Source of the DNA: Alloascoidea africana
Lineage: Eukaryota; Ascomycota; Alloascoideomycetes; Alloascoideales; Alloascoideaceae
DNA: 64,000 bases
Reading direction: 5' to 3'
Assembly (NCBI GenBank): GCA_030581615.1
Contig: JAKTTT010000009.1
Coordinates: forward strand, 412,194-476,193
In this document: positions 12,401 through 24,656 of the stretch, one piece after another
Numbering within the stretch: position 1 is the first letter of the stretch
Layout: each line of letters starts with the position of its first letter
Program-made: the position numbers and the translations under genes
Notes under the pieces: model-generated
The model's input: the letters and a program-made list of their open reading frames with translations, nothing else
Told to the model about the DNA's origin: nothing
Database searches by the model: none

Positions 12401-14326
12401 TAGATTGTCGTATCGATGACCACTTGACATTCCTTTTGCTTGCTTAAAGTATGACAGGTAGGAGCCAAACATCTTGGCCCTCCACCACCGTAATAGCAAT
12501 AATCCTAACGAGTTTCTTCGTACTTTGACATACACGCACAGTAGAACTTGTGATGAGGGCCATAAAACTCAATTAGGTTAATTTCACATGTGGCATGTCA
12601 AGTTGCAAGCTTTTTATTGTTGCAATAGGCTTTAGATCTTGACGAGTCGAAGATGTACTCCTGCTTGATACAAGTAGTCAATTCACCCCGAGCATGTGCA
12701 GAAATCAAGTGTATCTAGTAACCACACTTAACTCGAAATCTGCTAGTGCTCTATCCTCCATTCTGAAGTGGAAAAGTGTATAGTAAGCGCGTATTGAGAG
12801 CGTTCCCTGTCAAAACAGCGATGGTCTGATTATTACAAAAGGGTTCAAGATCTCTGGCAGACCTTGACATGCTGTTCCGCTCCTCGATGGTGACAGTTCA
12901 GATAGCTCGGACCGGCCCTGCAGACACCTAACCAGATGGAAAGTTACCCTTGGAGTCAGCATCAAAGGCCGAAGACAGAGGCAGCACAAGCACGAGAGGC
13001 TCGCCTATCCGCTTACAGCATCAGGTTGTGCGACCAGCCCAGCGCTCCTGCAACACGCGATTAAACACCTGCGCATTGCCTTTTCTCCTTCTGCCTGCTT
13101 CTTCTCCGCGAGATTTACAGCTTCTATTATATCTGGCGCCTACACCGCCTTTCTCAGACTTGCTGATAACGGTCTCTCTCTTGTTCTGTAGAGAGAATTC
13201 CGGGTGCATAAGCAGGAGCAGAGTGCTGTTTTGGGTCTGGACTGGCTGGCCCAGACTCTGGAGGATCATGTATGTGCCTTGGGTTCGTAGACAGATGAGC
13301 AAGTGTTTGGTTTGAGACCCTGGTCTACTCTCACGGCACACCATATGTCTTTTGCTTTGCTCAGGCAAGGAAATCCAGCTTGCCTTGCGCAGCCCTTTTT
13401 GGCAAAGGGGAGGAGAACCATCTTATGGAACACGTTAGTTATCTGTTTTCTTTGCAATCAAGTAGCTAGGGTGGAGCTCGCCTTATAATAACCTTGGTTA
13501 ATAACTCGTTTTCGCGGGTTCAAACGAGATGTATTAAATTAAGCCGAATCTTGACCCTCTCTTCCAGCGAAAATCTGGAACCTTTTCAACTTCCATAACT
13601 TTAAGCTTAATATCATTAAGATTCGATTGCAGCAGGGCTCTGAACAACACTTGTTCCAGCTTTTCCTCCTTTCACTCTCTAAGACAAGTTTTGGAGTTGC
13701 CAATCTCCTACTGTATGATAAGCATATACAGCCTCCATATCTAAAGAAAACAGGTGCTTTCACGTTCAAACCAAACCCAACGCGCATTACATTTTCCACC
13801 CCTCTGTAGTTGTGCTTCCATTGATTTGGAGACATGTGCCAGAGTTTTAAACCTAATCTCGGGTGCATGATTGGAGTACTCAAGGTGACCTGCTACGCAC
13901 ATCAATAATAGAACCAACTGCCTCACCAAAAGCAACGAATTTTCTACAGTCTCTTTTTTTTGTTCAAAGAGAAAAAAAAAATTCTTATGCTGAAGCTCTC
14001 TTCTGTTTCGAAGAATGCATCGTTTACATTACTAAAATACTGGTATATAATAATAGCAAAAAGAACAAACAGGAATATGAAACCTTAAAAGTGAGAAATT
14101 GGGAGAGAAGAACCGTGCGTATTCAAAAGAAACATTAGAAATTAATGTCACACATAATAATGGAGAGATAGTAAAATGAAACGCTTGTTTTGTGAACTGG
14201 TTTCAAGCTTATGCTTAAATAGGAATATCATGAAGGGTGAAAAATTGTACCAAAAACAAAAAAGAGAGAGCATCTGAAGAGATGAAAAATGCAAATCATT
14301 TTCTGTAAATTTGTCACCACTCTGCT
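9450..14326. other. Gene desert with one weak multi-exon candidate
   Basis: About 4.9 kb without a recognised gene. Most is AT-rich with T and A runs. The 12.88-13.49 kb part is richer in GC and has splice-like signals (separate entry). A short perfect hairpin lies near 13508-13531 (CTCGTTT paired with AAACGAG around a GC-rich loop). The frames at 9652-11038 and 13539-13883 are scattered, mutually overlapping and without recognisable motifs. Confidence 0.5.
12934..13495 (+). other. Possible small multi-exon gene, unidentified
   Basis: A splice-acceptor-like CTAACCAG at 12926-12933 is followed by an open stretch beginning MESYPWSQHQRPKTEAAQAR. Further on, TTCTGTAG (ending 13192) opens a segment reading REFRVHKQEQSAVLGLDWLA then QTLEDH, which ends at a GTATGT donor (13269). 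A third open stretch begins after TTGCTCAG (about 13363) and runs to a TAG near 13470. These have protein-like composition, but I could not join the first to the second in phase with a good donor, and I recognise no family. It could be a gene, a decayed gene or chance. Confidence 0.2.
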
Positions 14327-15857
14327 CTACTTCTGCTTGTTGATTGAAGCGATCGTATTGGTGGCGCAAGCTGCTGAATTCTCTTTCCTGTTAGTTGTGC
14401 CTTCTTCGGATCTGATCTTTGTCCGACTCTGTTCATCTGCCGGCTTGCTGCTTTCAATAGACTTTGTGTCTGCTCCTATTAATAAACCTGCCTTTGGTGA
14501 TTCTTTCCTTTTTTTGGTTGGAGGCGTGCCATCATCGCTGCTTTCCGAGTTGGCATCGTCTTCATCTACCCCTGATAGGACTGTATTGGTCAGTATGAGA
14601 TAACAGTTAAAACAACACTAAAAAAAAACTTACGTTCACCTTTAAATTTCTTCACCAACCGCTTCCATCTATACCTGACAGATTGGCTATCACGCTTTCC
14701 AAGCTTAATTGCATAGGAGGTGTAATTTTGACGTGGTAAGGTCGATAGGACCATGTCTATTAGTTGTGCGTCGTCTTCTGCAGTCCACGTTGTATTTGAG
14801 GCTTTCGATCGCTTGGGTTGCTTTCTTCGGATTGGGGGTGCTTCAATAACCTCTATTGGAACAGCCTGGTGTTGCTGTTGGTGCTGTCTTTCATGTTGTC
14901 TTTGATATGACGGTATTTCATCGTATGATCGTTTAATTTGCTGATCTGATAACGTTCGATGCTGGTGACCAAGATATGGTATCAAGGTTGGATTTGTACT
15001 TCCCAAGGAAGATGTAGAAGAAAGTGCTGGGGTCAAGGGAAGACCTGCACCACTGGAAGAGTTTGAGGTTGAAGGTTCGAGAGAAGTGTTTTGGGAAGTG
15101 ATGGTCAGTAGAGGAGGGAATCGAGTTAGCTGTGATTGGACTCGGCTTTCATGGGAGATCTGATGGGCAAACACCGAAGACTGAGAAGAGTATTCGCCTT
15201 GTATGCTTGTTTGAGATTGCGAAGGAGGATGAGGAGAGCCAGTATGTTCAAAAATGCTTCCTCGCGAAATCGAACCAGTTGCAGAATCTGATATTGAAGG
15301 GCCGGAATAAGAGACGGAGCGGGTATTCGAATATGTGCTTTCTATAGGAGAAAAATGATGAGGGGGGAAATGAGCTTTTGGAAGCGATGCTTGGAAAGCC
15401 GATGTTGTCGGTCTGGATATGGAGCCACTATGGATAGGAGAAGTCACCGGGGATCTTGATCTATTGGCGTTTAGGGCTGGCAGAGTTGATGATGCACTGG
15501 TCGTCTTTGGGGAGGTGTTGAGATTGCTGCTCCTTGGAGAAAGTTCGCTTTTCTCCTTTTTGATGATTTCGCTTATTGGAGACAGAGACACATTTCTCGA
15601 TACTCTTTGGCTGGAAGAGGTCGAAGGGGACTGTTTCTCGTTTGCTTTATTCTTGTCATTTAGTAGATCTGCCAGGTTCATTCGGGAGGGTAGAGTTCTG
15701 GGTCTTGATGTTCTTATTGGATTCGTGTTAGCATGCTTGCCATTTCCTAAACCTACAAGGAGATCTCCATGATCACTACATACCTTTCAAAAGAATTTAT
15801 GGAGGTTAACGAGGGTAGTGCGGGCAAGGGAGAGGGGAGTTGGTTTGTTGAAAACAT
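14327..15857 (-). CDS. Myb/SANT-domain protein, probable DNA-binding regulator
   Basis: Three exons on the minus strand: 15784-15857, about 15712-14634, and 14580-14327, for 468 residues. Exon 1 encodes MFSTNQLPSPLPALPSLTSI then NSFE and ends at GTATGT. The intron contains GCTAACACG; three in-phase acceptors follow (AAG at 15713, another AAG, then CAG a few codons on), so the exact junction is open. Intron 2 (14581-14633, 53 nt) has GTAAGT, TACTGACC and CAG. The single SANT/Myb repeat lies just before intron 2 (TWTAEDDAQLIDMVLSTLP ... QSVRYRWKRLVKKFKGE), with tryptophans spaced as in Myb. The rest is Ser/Pro/Gln-rich and disordered, with a Q-H-rich stretch, a basic RRKQPKRSK patch before the SANT domain and a possible nuclear signal TKKRK in exon 3. 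I cannot assign a named orthologue. Confidence 0.75.
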
Positions 15858-18800
15858 GAAGATGGCGTGCGATACGGCTGGAGCTGAGAGAAGGGACGGG
15901 GGAGCGGTGGAACTGGAGAGAAGCTATGTGGGATCTGGGGTATTCGGGACCTTTGGATCTGGATGCTGGAGGAGGAGGACTAAAGGACACAGACACAAAC
16001 CTGGAGGAGACTCAAAGTAATATCTGCTTCTGCCTGAGGAGGGAGAAAAAGCATGTTTTTTATATATGGGCGGCCCAATATTAAAATCGCTCCCAGCTAT
16101 TTTACCTTAGACTTGCAGACATGTGCAGGATCATGCAGCGAGTGTGCATGCATGACGTGTATGGGTGTAAATTTACTGTACGCAAAATAAGTTGCAAGGG
16201 TTCCGCTTTGGGAGGTTTCCCTACATAATCTCATGTACCTGCTTCCAAATCAGGAAGAATGTTATTCCAGAATTCTGCGGCCTCGCATCAATGGGAAACT
16301 CCAAAATTGTGGGAGCGAGGTTGAAACTTATGCTGGCCCAAAACGGTTTTCTCTTCCATCCCGTCTTGCTCTTTCTTTGGTGCTAGAGAAAGCCGGGGTT
16401 TGGACTAGGGCTAGGGCTGGAGCTGGAGCTGGAGCCTGGGCTTAGATTTAGGCTTTGATTTCAACTGTAACGCCAAGTGGAAAAGAAGAGCCAGAAACAG
16501 GAGTTCCAAGCCAATTCCAAAAAATGCTTGTTGCTATTTCAAATAGCGAAATCCAGCGCAAAACCTGTTAGCCATTGTCTTTTTCTGACACTTTAGACAA
16601 TAAATAACAGCCATGCTACACACCTCTTTTGTCGAGTTTGAAAAGGACAGATATAGAACAGCATTGGGAGTTGCTCCGACCCAAATCAGAAGTCATATAT
16701 ACCCATCTAAAACATGGAAACGCCTTTAAAGTTTCATCTGGTTTGACGAAAAAAGAAGAGCATTTCAACAGTAATCATCACACTTAGGGACTGTTGAACA
16801 AAGAGGTTCCTAGAGCTCGTTAAATTGGTGTTGTAGAACCTCAACCCTTATAATTTTCATTTCCTCACACTACGCATCGTTTTGTAAGCTTTATTATATG
16901 TGGGAGATCTATAATTTTGGAAACGCGCAAAAGCACATTTAGAGGTCACAGCGCTGGAGCTGAGCTGAAAAAGAAAAGGCCCAACCCTTATTTCAAGAGG
17001 TCCTGTTCCCCTCCATCTATCCGTACAGCACCCGAACGCAGATGTAGAGAAGGAAGAAAATGGCAGAACGCTCATGGATCTCGCAAGCAGGGATCACTTG
17101 CTGTACGGCAATGGGCTTCTGTGCCAGCCCGCCACTCCAACAGGAGCCCAGGGAACGAGACTGCAACCGAATTCCAATTTAGATTATAGTATCGAGTTTT
17201 TAGCATGATATATCTCGGCGGTGAAACGACACTACAAAGCCAAAAACAAAAGGAAACCGGAGATAGAAATCAGAAACTTGGATATCGTGAAAAATAGAAA
17301 CTGCGAGTGAACATGTAGGCAGGCAGCCCTGCTGAAGAAACATTGCTTTGGAGATGGATCTCGTCGATCTGATAATTTATGGGCTCAAAATTTGCTGTTT
17401 TTAGAGTCTCCTATCCACTGGTTTATTCGCCTGCCAAGCACGGCTCTTTAAAAACTTGTCGAAAGCAAACGAATCTATCGCTGTGTACTGAAAACAACAG
17501 AACAATCTGAACGCTACACCCTCTTCTTTTCCTGGAACCACATTTTCATCAAATCTAATTATTAATTTACGATATCCGAAACCAGTCCTACAAAAAAAAA
17601 GTAGTAGATACATACACATGCAATTCGATGAAGATGAAAAAGAAATTGAAAATTGAAAAAGGCAGGCAGGAAAGAGAAGAGGAGAAAGTGGTGGTGTTGG
17701 TGGTAGTGCTCTCATAATGAGACAATGCAGATAGATGAAATAGGAAAAGAATATGCAATCACATTTTATCTTGACGTTTCTTTCCACTTTAGGACGATGT
17801 ATCCAAAATTAATCCAATCTATGGGGAAAATGAAGTATTCTTTACATCCGCTATCTTTATTACAATGTTGACCAATGTTGATGATCTTTTGGGGTTGCTA
17901 CAGGTGCACCCCCGATTATGAGACTGGATCCAAAAAAGACTCCAACGTCGTACATTCCTCCATTGTTAGAGATACACGCATGGTGTATTATCTCTCTGGT
18001 GACTGAAAGTGTGAAGGCTGAGTGAACACATACCAACCACTTAATTGACTACTCGAGAATGGCTTATATAGGTGTAATTGAAACAACTTCTGTGCTTGAA
18101 TTTTTGCGTTATATACACACTATGTGGCTACACCATTAAACGTTAGACATCAGCTGTACTATCAAATTGGTTGCGTTTCGGCTTGACTCTGTTGTAAGCT
18201 GTATATATACACACAAACTTGGTGGCATCTTGTTGCGACACAACTAGAGGTTGGGCGATTTGTATGGTACGCTCGACTCTCTGAACTAGTTGTTGTCTTG
18301 ACACTCTGTGAAATAGGCATTCGGCATGGATTAAAACGAGGCACAACACCGTTCCCAAACTTTTCGGTAGACGTGTGTGTACGGAACAGGACGGAGTGAA
18401 CTTCTTTCTTTTTATGTCATACTCCGTTAAATAAACACCAATAAAAAAGACTTTGATTTGAAGCGTATCGTATCGATCAGAAAGTAAAGAAAAAAGAAAA
18501 AGAAAAGTATGCTTCCCAAAACTCTTTATTGAAATACAGATTTTTAGGTTGATTTAAAAAAACCTGACCTAGCAAAGTCAAAAAGAAAATTTCAAAGGGT
18601 TGTCATTGCTGTCATCTAAATGAATATAAACTTTACAAGAAAAAAAGTTTCTGTTGACACTATTAAAACCTCCATGTCATATGAATCCCCAACCTTCTTT
18701 CCAGTTCTGATTATTTATACTGTGATACTGTTCAAGGAACCTTTACAGAAATGAATTGTTATTTGATGAACGTTACAAACCACGTGCCATCCATCAATTA

Positions 18801-21060
18801 GTGTATAATCTCAAGTTTAACAAAGAATTGGAGGACAGCATCCGGATATCAGTACTAATTTCTTTGGTACAGACTTCATCCTAACTGTTATCATTCCCAT
18901 TATTCAAATCGATGTAATATTAATTGGAGTAAGTAGCGCCAAGGAGGTCCTTATGCCACTGCTTAAGTTTATGCTCCTGTCATCGAATGTGCCAAACGAC
19001 TACTGTCTTGCGACTACAATCTGTTAAAATCATTAATAATGAAGAGGGGAAACTTGTGGGAAGCCATTGCATTTTCCAAGAGGGAAAAAATGTTTCAGAC
19101 CCTGGTTCGCCGGGCATTATTTGTCCCATACAACATCAAACACACCTTCCAATACAGTGATATGCTTGGACAATAACGGCTTTTAATGTCCCCTATAAGT
19201 CTTGGAGACTCCAATTCATTGTTCTCTTTTCGCTCATTCATTGGAAATTTGACTATGCATATATGGACACATTTGGTATGAAATATTTCACATTCTTCGC
19301 AAAAACATCTGTCATGTTCGTTAGACTTCGGTTTGTTTTTTGGGAAAGATTATTTCAAATAAAACTTGCTTATGAGATCAGCCCTTTAAAAGTACGATTC
19401 TAGACAAGGCTGGATACATTTATAAATTTGGAATTGAACAAGTCCCTAAAGTCTTATAATCTATGTCTATCAGGAACTCTCTGAACATACCCTCTTGTGA
19501 AGCACCGACAACGTTGGATCAAAACCCCTGCCTTTTGTTTGGCAACGTGATACGCCAAGCTCTGGAATGATATTGGTTCTCATTCAGGGTTTTGCCTCCC
19601 TGAAGCATAAAATCAATAAATCAAGATCCGGCAATCACCTTGCAATAACTTGAAATTGAGAAAGGGATAACATCTATCATATCCTAAATTGGCATTTACA
19701 AGGCTTTTTATTTTCCCTTTTCATCTACTTTCCCTTTTCACTCCTATTTCATTTTCACGGTGCTCTTACATAAGATAATAGAATCAATGAATTGGAAATT
19801 CAAATGTCAGAAACATTGGGTATAATCAACGCAGTGCAAACTGTGAAGATAGAATAAACATGTCCCTGTCATTCAAGAAATTGAGTAGTATTGAAATAAA
19901 GTGCTACCTTATCACCAACCCTCTCTAAAAAACCTCGGTAGGCTCCATTGTCCCTAGCACGTTGATTAATCTCTATGTTTGTTATATCTGTACTTGATTA
20001 ACACCCCGATAATTTTATTGTTCTGTTATTCTTGCCCAAGATTTCATCTTGATCTATTTATGCCCAAGCTCAAATCAAGTAACTTTGTTGTGAAAACAAT
20101 TTACAACATCTTTACCTCTTTAAAAATGACATTAGGCAGATAATCTGTATAAATTGAACTACCTCTCACTAAAAAAACAACCAAGCACGAAAAAAATCTT
20201 ATAACGCTTTTACAATTCTCAATTTCACTTGAGAGCGCATAAGTTTGAATTCTAAGATTCTAGATCGTGTAGAAAAGGCTTTAGCACTAGTTGGTGCTCT
20301 TGGCATACAAATGGAAAGCCATTAAAAGCAACCAGACATTCATCTCTACAGCTTTGTTTTATTTGTATAATTCTCAGTAAGGAATCCAACCCCATAAACA
20401 GATGTGTAATAGTTAGTTTAATTGAATTTTTGTTACACATGTAGTGTCAGTTTATCAACCAAAGCTTTTTACAGTTCGAGGTATACTGTTAAATTGTTTC
20501 TACCCTCAGTACGCTTTTTCTTATTTGCTTGAACAACTGATAGGCATGTATACAAATTACCATTTTCGAATTTATTTCTCTTTAATTGAAAGCTTTTCTG
20601 CTTTTATTTGCTGGTGTTAAACTAAAAGTTGACGATCGGTGATGACAAGAAGGACGTGACCTGGCTTGGATCTCTAATCTGCATCTCTGCATAATAAGCT
20701 ACACAGCACAGATTTCAACTTCTCAATTAAGCAATCCATGTATTTACAACTAGACCAGTCAAGATAGACGGTGACATATTCTACCAAGATACAATGTATA
20801 AAAGGTTGACAACATACTATAGAAGCATGACTTTATACAATTGTACTTGTGTAAACTGTTACAACAGATGTGTAGAATAACAATCAAACAGTAATAGCAG
20901 CGCAACGAAGGAGCAAAGAACTTTTAGTATGTTCTGGCCATAATTGCAAGAAGTTGTTGGAGAACAAAGCGGAGAATGAACAAGAGCACCTGCAGAATAG
21001 GCATATCGGTAGGTATAAACAGGATAACGATGCGATTGGTTTCTCCGACCAACAAGGAAA
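15858..21060. other. 5.2 kb gene desert, AT-rich
   Basis: No recognised gene. The frames at 16192-17189 and 17401-17787 lack family features; 16390-16440 is a short GCTGGA/GCTAGG-type simple repeat. From about 17.8 to 20.9 kb the sequence is evenly AT-rich with no frame over about 75 codons. It could be a regulatory desert, a replication origin or, speculatively, a centromere. No inverted-repeat or point-centromere signature was recognised. Confidence 0.55.
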
Positions 21061-23437
21061 CTAATTGTGAACGGAAGAAGCATGACGTTTCAAAGCTTCA
21101 CTTGCTTTAGAGATGGGCTCTAACGCAAATCTGCTTCGAGTACTATCTGAATTAGCCTTCATTATCTTCCTCTGCTTTTGTACATAGTCATCCAATTCGA
21201 CTGTGATGTCATCGATAAAAGATTTATCAAAGTCCTTAATCAATAGATGCACCAAACTCAGCCACGCGAGGACGCGGTAAACAACCTGTGGGTTTGGACT
21301 TGTTACGTTTGCTTTGTTGTCAATTTCAGAAGTTGTGGAAGAAGAGTGTACTTCAGGTGAAGTGCCAAACGCGGAGAAGATGCTTTTTCTGACAAGATCC
21401 TCGATATCTGCTTTTCGCTCATCCGTGAGGGTGATGTATGGGGTAGAAGAGCCGGTAAATGATTTAGTTTCAGATCCATTTGCAGTTTCCGAGTTAGGTT
21501 TCTTGTCTCCTTCTATAGCTACACTTTCTAACTTCTCTGCAAGCTCTTCGATATCTGAGGCTTTTGGTATCAGCCTCTTTCTCTTCAATAAATCTTTCAA
21601 TACATTAATCAGAGCAACCTTTGCTGTTTCCATCGCATTGGACTGGAGGGTCATCTTAATAAACTTATATGAGAAATCTTCGCTAGTAACCGTTAATATT
21701 TTGGCAATTAATGTGTATACCAGGGCACGAAGTTCTTGAAAATCTTTTGCTCTGAAGAAATCTGGTAATCCGTTTGGCGGTTGTACGGGTTGTGTGGTAA
21801 GAGCTAATAACACTTGCATGAATATATTCAACTTGTCGTTTGATATTTGGGAGACGTTTTTTGTCAAAACATCATTATCCTTTGCAACCCACCAACTTAG
21901 GAAGCAAATGACTTCACGAACACCCATTGAGATATTTGTTATATCCGCATCTGATCTAAAGACAAATTTGAAAGCAACATCAATGACAGTTGATAACGAA
22001 AGGTCGTCGAAATTGGCGTCTTTGGAGCTTCTCAAGGTAGAGTAGTAATGAGCCGCCAAAAATAGCATTCCATCTTGTGAAAGTTCAACTGCATCAGGAT
22101 CTGACAATGTGGAATAGTCGAACGTGATGCTGTCTTTGATTGGACCATTTAAAGACTTTTCTAGTGCAGACCTGTGCTTATTAGCGTAATCCTCTTTTTC
22201 AGGTTTTTTCTCGCTCTCGGCCAAGCATTCTATAAACTCGGTAGGATCCAAATCAAAAGAGTGTGAGAGCTGAGTGAGTCGATCTATCAGCTCAATTAAA
22301 GGCTGCTGGTATGGGTTTAAATTGTCAGATAAATGCCTAAAGTTTTGGTATTTTTCATTCCTGACGTTTGCCGGTTCATTTACCAAATTGTTTTTGATCT
22401 CAAAGAAAAGTTGAGATGACCAGTTTATAGACACATGACCAAGAGATACTCCAACAACAAAGGTTAGATAGCTCTGTAAAAGCTTTCTCTGGATGGACAA
22501 CTCTATTTCATGTTTTGTTTCGTCCACAATTGGATCAGTGAGTGGAGGGCGATAGTCCCTCGCAAAAACATATAAACGGCGCAGAATCATGTGAAACACG
22601 GAGAGCGGCACCTTTGTGATGTTCTTCGAAAGCAGCGACACAAGAGCGGTAGCCGCTTTGGCCAGATAACGCGAGGGAACTTGAGTGTTCACCCTTTTCA
22701 TTGAAGAAACCAACAGTTCAAAAAAAAGGTGAAACTCAACACCAAACTGCCTCTCGTTGCTCTCAGCGCCGTGTTTGCCCTCTTCTGTGTCAAACTCTAA
22801 CTTGCTGATATATTCAGTCGACTCCAGAAACAATTCCTTTGGGTTTCCATGCTCGCATAACAGGAAAAATATTTGATAAACTTGGGGAACCCCGGGCACT
22901 ATCTTCAGTCCTAAAGCGAAATTATTTCCATCAATCATTGGAAGAATCTTTCCTAGGATATCCCACCCACATTCATACACGATAGAATGCTGCGCATTAT
23001 TAGATCCAGAACATAATTATCGGAAGGGGAGCAAGCACACTCACATTTTTCTCAAGAACATCCGCAAGAACGGTCAGCAGATCAACCTTCTCTTCCTTGG
23101 TGAATCTGTTGGGCGAAGACAAGTTGAGATCGATAAAGACGCTAAACAGCATAAAATCTTGAGATTCCTAAATACACATTGTTTAGCAAAAGACACTACG
23201 CAAACAGTTATCATGGTGAATGCATACTATGGCCTCAGTGGCAACAGTTTCAATTGAGTCAAGTAGCTTAGCCGGTGATAGTAGATCTGATGGCGTCTTC
23301 TGTGAAGGACTGTGCCCGATAACTGTTTCTGTTTCTGTTTCGGATCCATGACCGCCCTCTACATCTGGATCTTCATCGTCTAATTGGGGGCGCTCGGCAA
23401 GGGGAGAAGATGACTGGGTATGGGCCTTCAAGGACAT
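21061..23437 (-). CDS. Ybp1/Ybp2-like (Alf4/glomulin-type) protein
   Basis: The family includes yeast Ybp1 (Yap1-binding, peroxide response) and Ybp2 (kinetochore-associated), and glomulin in animals. Three exons are inferred: 23437-23228, 23167-23045 and 22989-21061, totalling 753 residues. Introns are 60 nt (GTATGC ... GCTAAAC ... TTTAG) and 55 nt (GTGAGT ... TCTAATAATGCGCAG), both phase 0. The joined sequence reads TEAI-ESQDFMLF and LEKN-HSIVYECGWDILGKI. Helical-repeat family features are the tryptophan-containing CGWDIL, HGNPKELFLESTEYISKL, and a conserved block FELLVSSMKRV ... PSRYLAKAATALVSLL. The first 70 residues are acidic and disordered. The start is the first in-frame ATG; a GTG lies six codons upstream. 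Which of the two yeast paralogues it matches cannot be decided here. Confidence 0.7.
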
Positions 23438-23672
23438 TGCTGTTGTGGTGGGCACTAGTCGCTTCGGCTGGAGTCAGCGAAGAGAAGGGAAGAGGTGGAG
23501 GGTGTAGGGATGGTGAGCGGATGATGAGTCGATAGGAAGAATCAACATCCCAGATACATACTCACAAGTATATATAGTTTCCTTTTCTATTTACGGACTC
23601 TAGTTGATCCCTATCCGGTCAATACAATTCGGTCATAATGTACTAGTCTTTGTGTTTTGATTCCCTCGTCCC

Positions 23673-24656
23673 TTAATGTAAAATATCGACACTGGAATAG
23701 TTAATCGTATGCATATGAATTGGAGTTTGCAGTAAATGGCCCATTCTCTCGACTTTGGTCCTGAGATACCCATCTATCTCCTTTGATCTGACGCCTCCTT
23801 CCTTTTCTGACCACATCTTGGGGACCATGGGTATACGCTCCACAACCTTCACCTCTCTCGCTTGGCCCTCCACTGCTGCTATTTTGTCTGGGTTGTTCGT
23901 CAGAAGCTTGATATGATGTATTCCCAGATCCAACAGGATAGATGTTGCCAAACCAAAATCTCTGGCATCTGCTGGATGCTTTAGTAGCAGGTTGGCTGTT
24001 ACGGTGTCCGCTCCCAAGTCCTGGAGGTTATAGGCCTTTAACTTTTCACCAAGACCGATGCCTCGGCCTTCTTGACGAAGATAGACTATGACACCCCGGT
24101 GTGCCTCGCCCATTATTCTCCCCGCTTCATCAAACTGTTCGCCACAGTCGCATCTCGCCGACCAAGCATTTTCGCCAGTGTAACATTCGGAGTGCACTCT
24201 GACCAGCGTGGGGTCGTCTTTGCTGTTTGGCGTGCTGTCGCTAACATCTAGGTTACCATCAGAGTCGAAACAAATCGTTTCGCCTGTTTTTTCATCAAAG
24301 TCGCTGGTTTTGCGTCCAGGAAACAGTTTGCCGACATACGCACCCCGGGTCATTCTGTCCTGATCCGTGTCTCCTGGTCGCCGTTTGAACAACGTTTGTG
24401 ATCGAATATTCTCCCCAAAAACGATTGCTAAGTGTTCCTTTGTGTCGATATTATTCTTATAAAGGTGCAGAAATATCTCTGGGCCATGTGTTGTGGGGAT
24501 TCGTGCCCTCGCCAAACACTCCACCACCGGCAGCTTGCTTTTCTGGCTTAGGCTTTGTCTATTAAAGAACTCTTTATCGTGGTCGTAAGGCATGAAGGTG
24601 CCATTTACTGCTTCGGCTGGCTTTTGTATGTTTGCCAACTTTTGTATATTAGTCAT
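23673..24656 (-). CDS. RIB1: GTP cyclohydrolase II, first step of riboflavin synthesis
   Basis: Converts GTP to 2,5-diamino-6-ribosylamino-pyrimidinone phosphate, formate and pyrophosphate. The 327-residue protein carries the zinc-binding cysteines ([20 protein letters not shown]), the substrate loop [18 protein letters not shown] with the catalytic Arg/Tyr region, and the C-terminal [18 protein letters not shown] block. The N-terminal part (residues 40-110) has the fungal extension with [19 protein letters not shown]. It is a single exon; the ATG at 24656 is the first in frame. It follows the Ybp-like gene on the same strand, 236 bp from that gene's start. No riboswitch is expected in yeasts and none was seen. 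Confidence 0.95.
   Translation of the reverse strand: MTNIQKLANIQKPAEAVNGTFMPYDHDKEFFNRQSLSQKSKLPVVECLARARIPTTHGPEIFLHLYKNNIDTKEHLAIVFGENIRSQTLFKRRPGDTDQDRMTRGAYVGKLFPGRKTSDFDEKTGETICFDSDGNLDVSDSTPNSKDDPTLVRVHSECYTGENAWSARCDCGEQFDEAGRIMGEAHRGVIVYLRQEGRGIGLGEKLKAYNLQDLGADTVTANLLLKHPADARDFGLATSILLDLGIHHIKLLTNNPDKIAAVEGQAREVKVVERIPMVPKMWSEKEGGVRSKEIDGYLRTKVERMGHLLQTPIHMHTINYSSVDILH

Noticed and set aside
17401-17787. 128-codon minus-strand frame with hydrophobic N-terminus
   Set aside because: Half is low-complexity from a CT-rich tract; the rest resembles nothing known and has no clear promoter.
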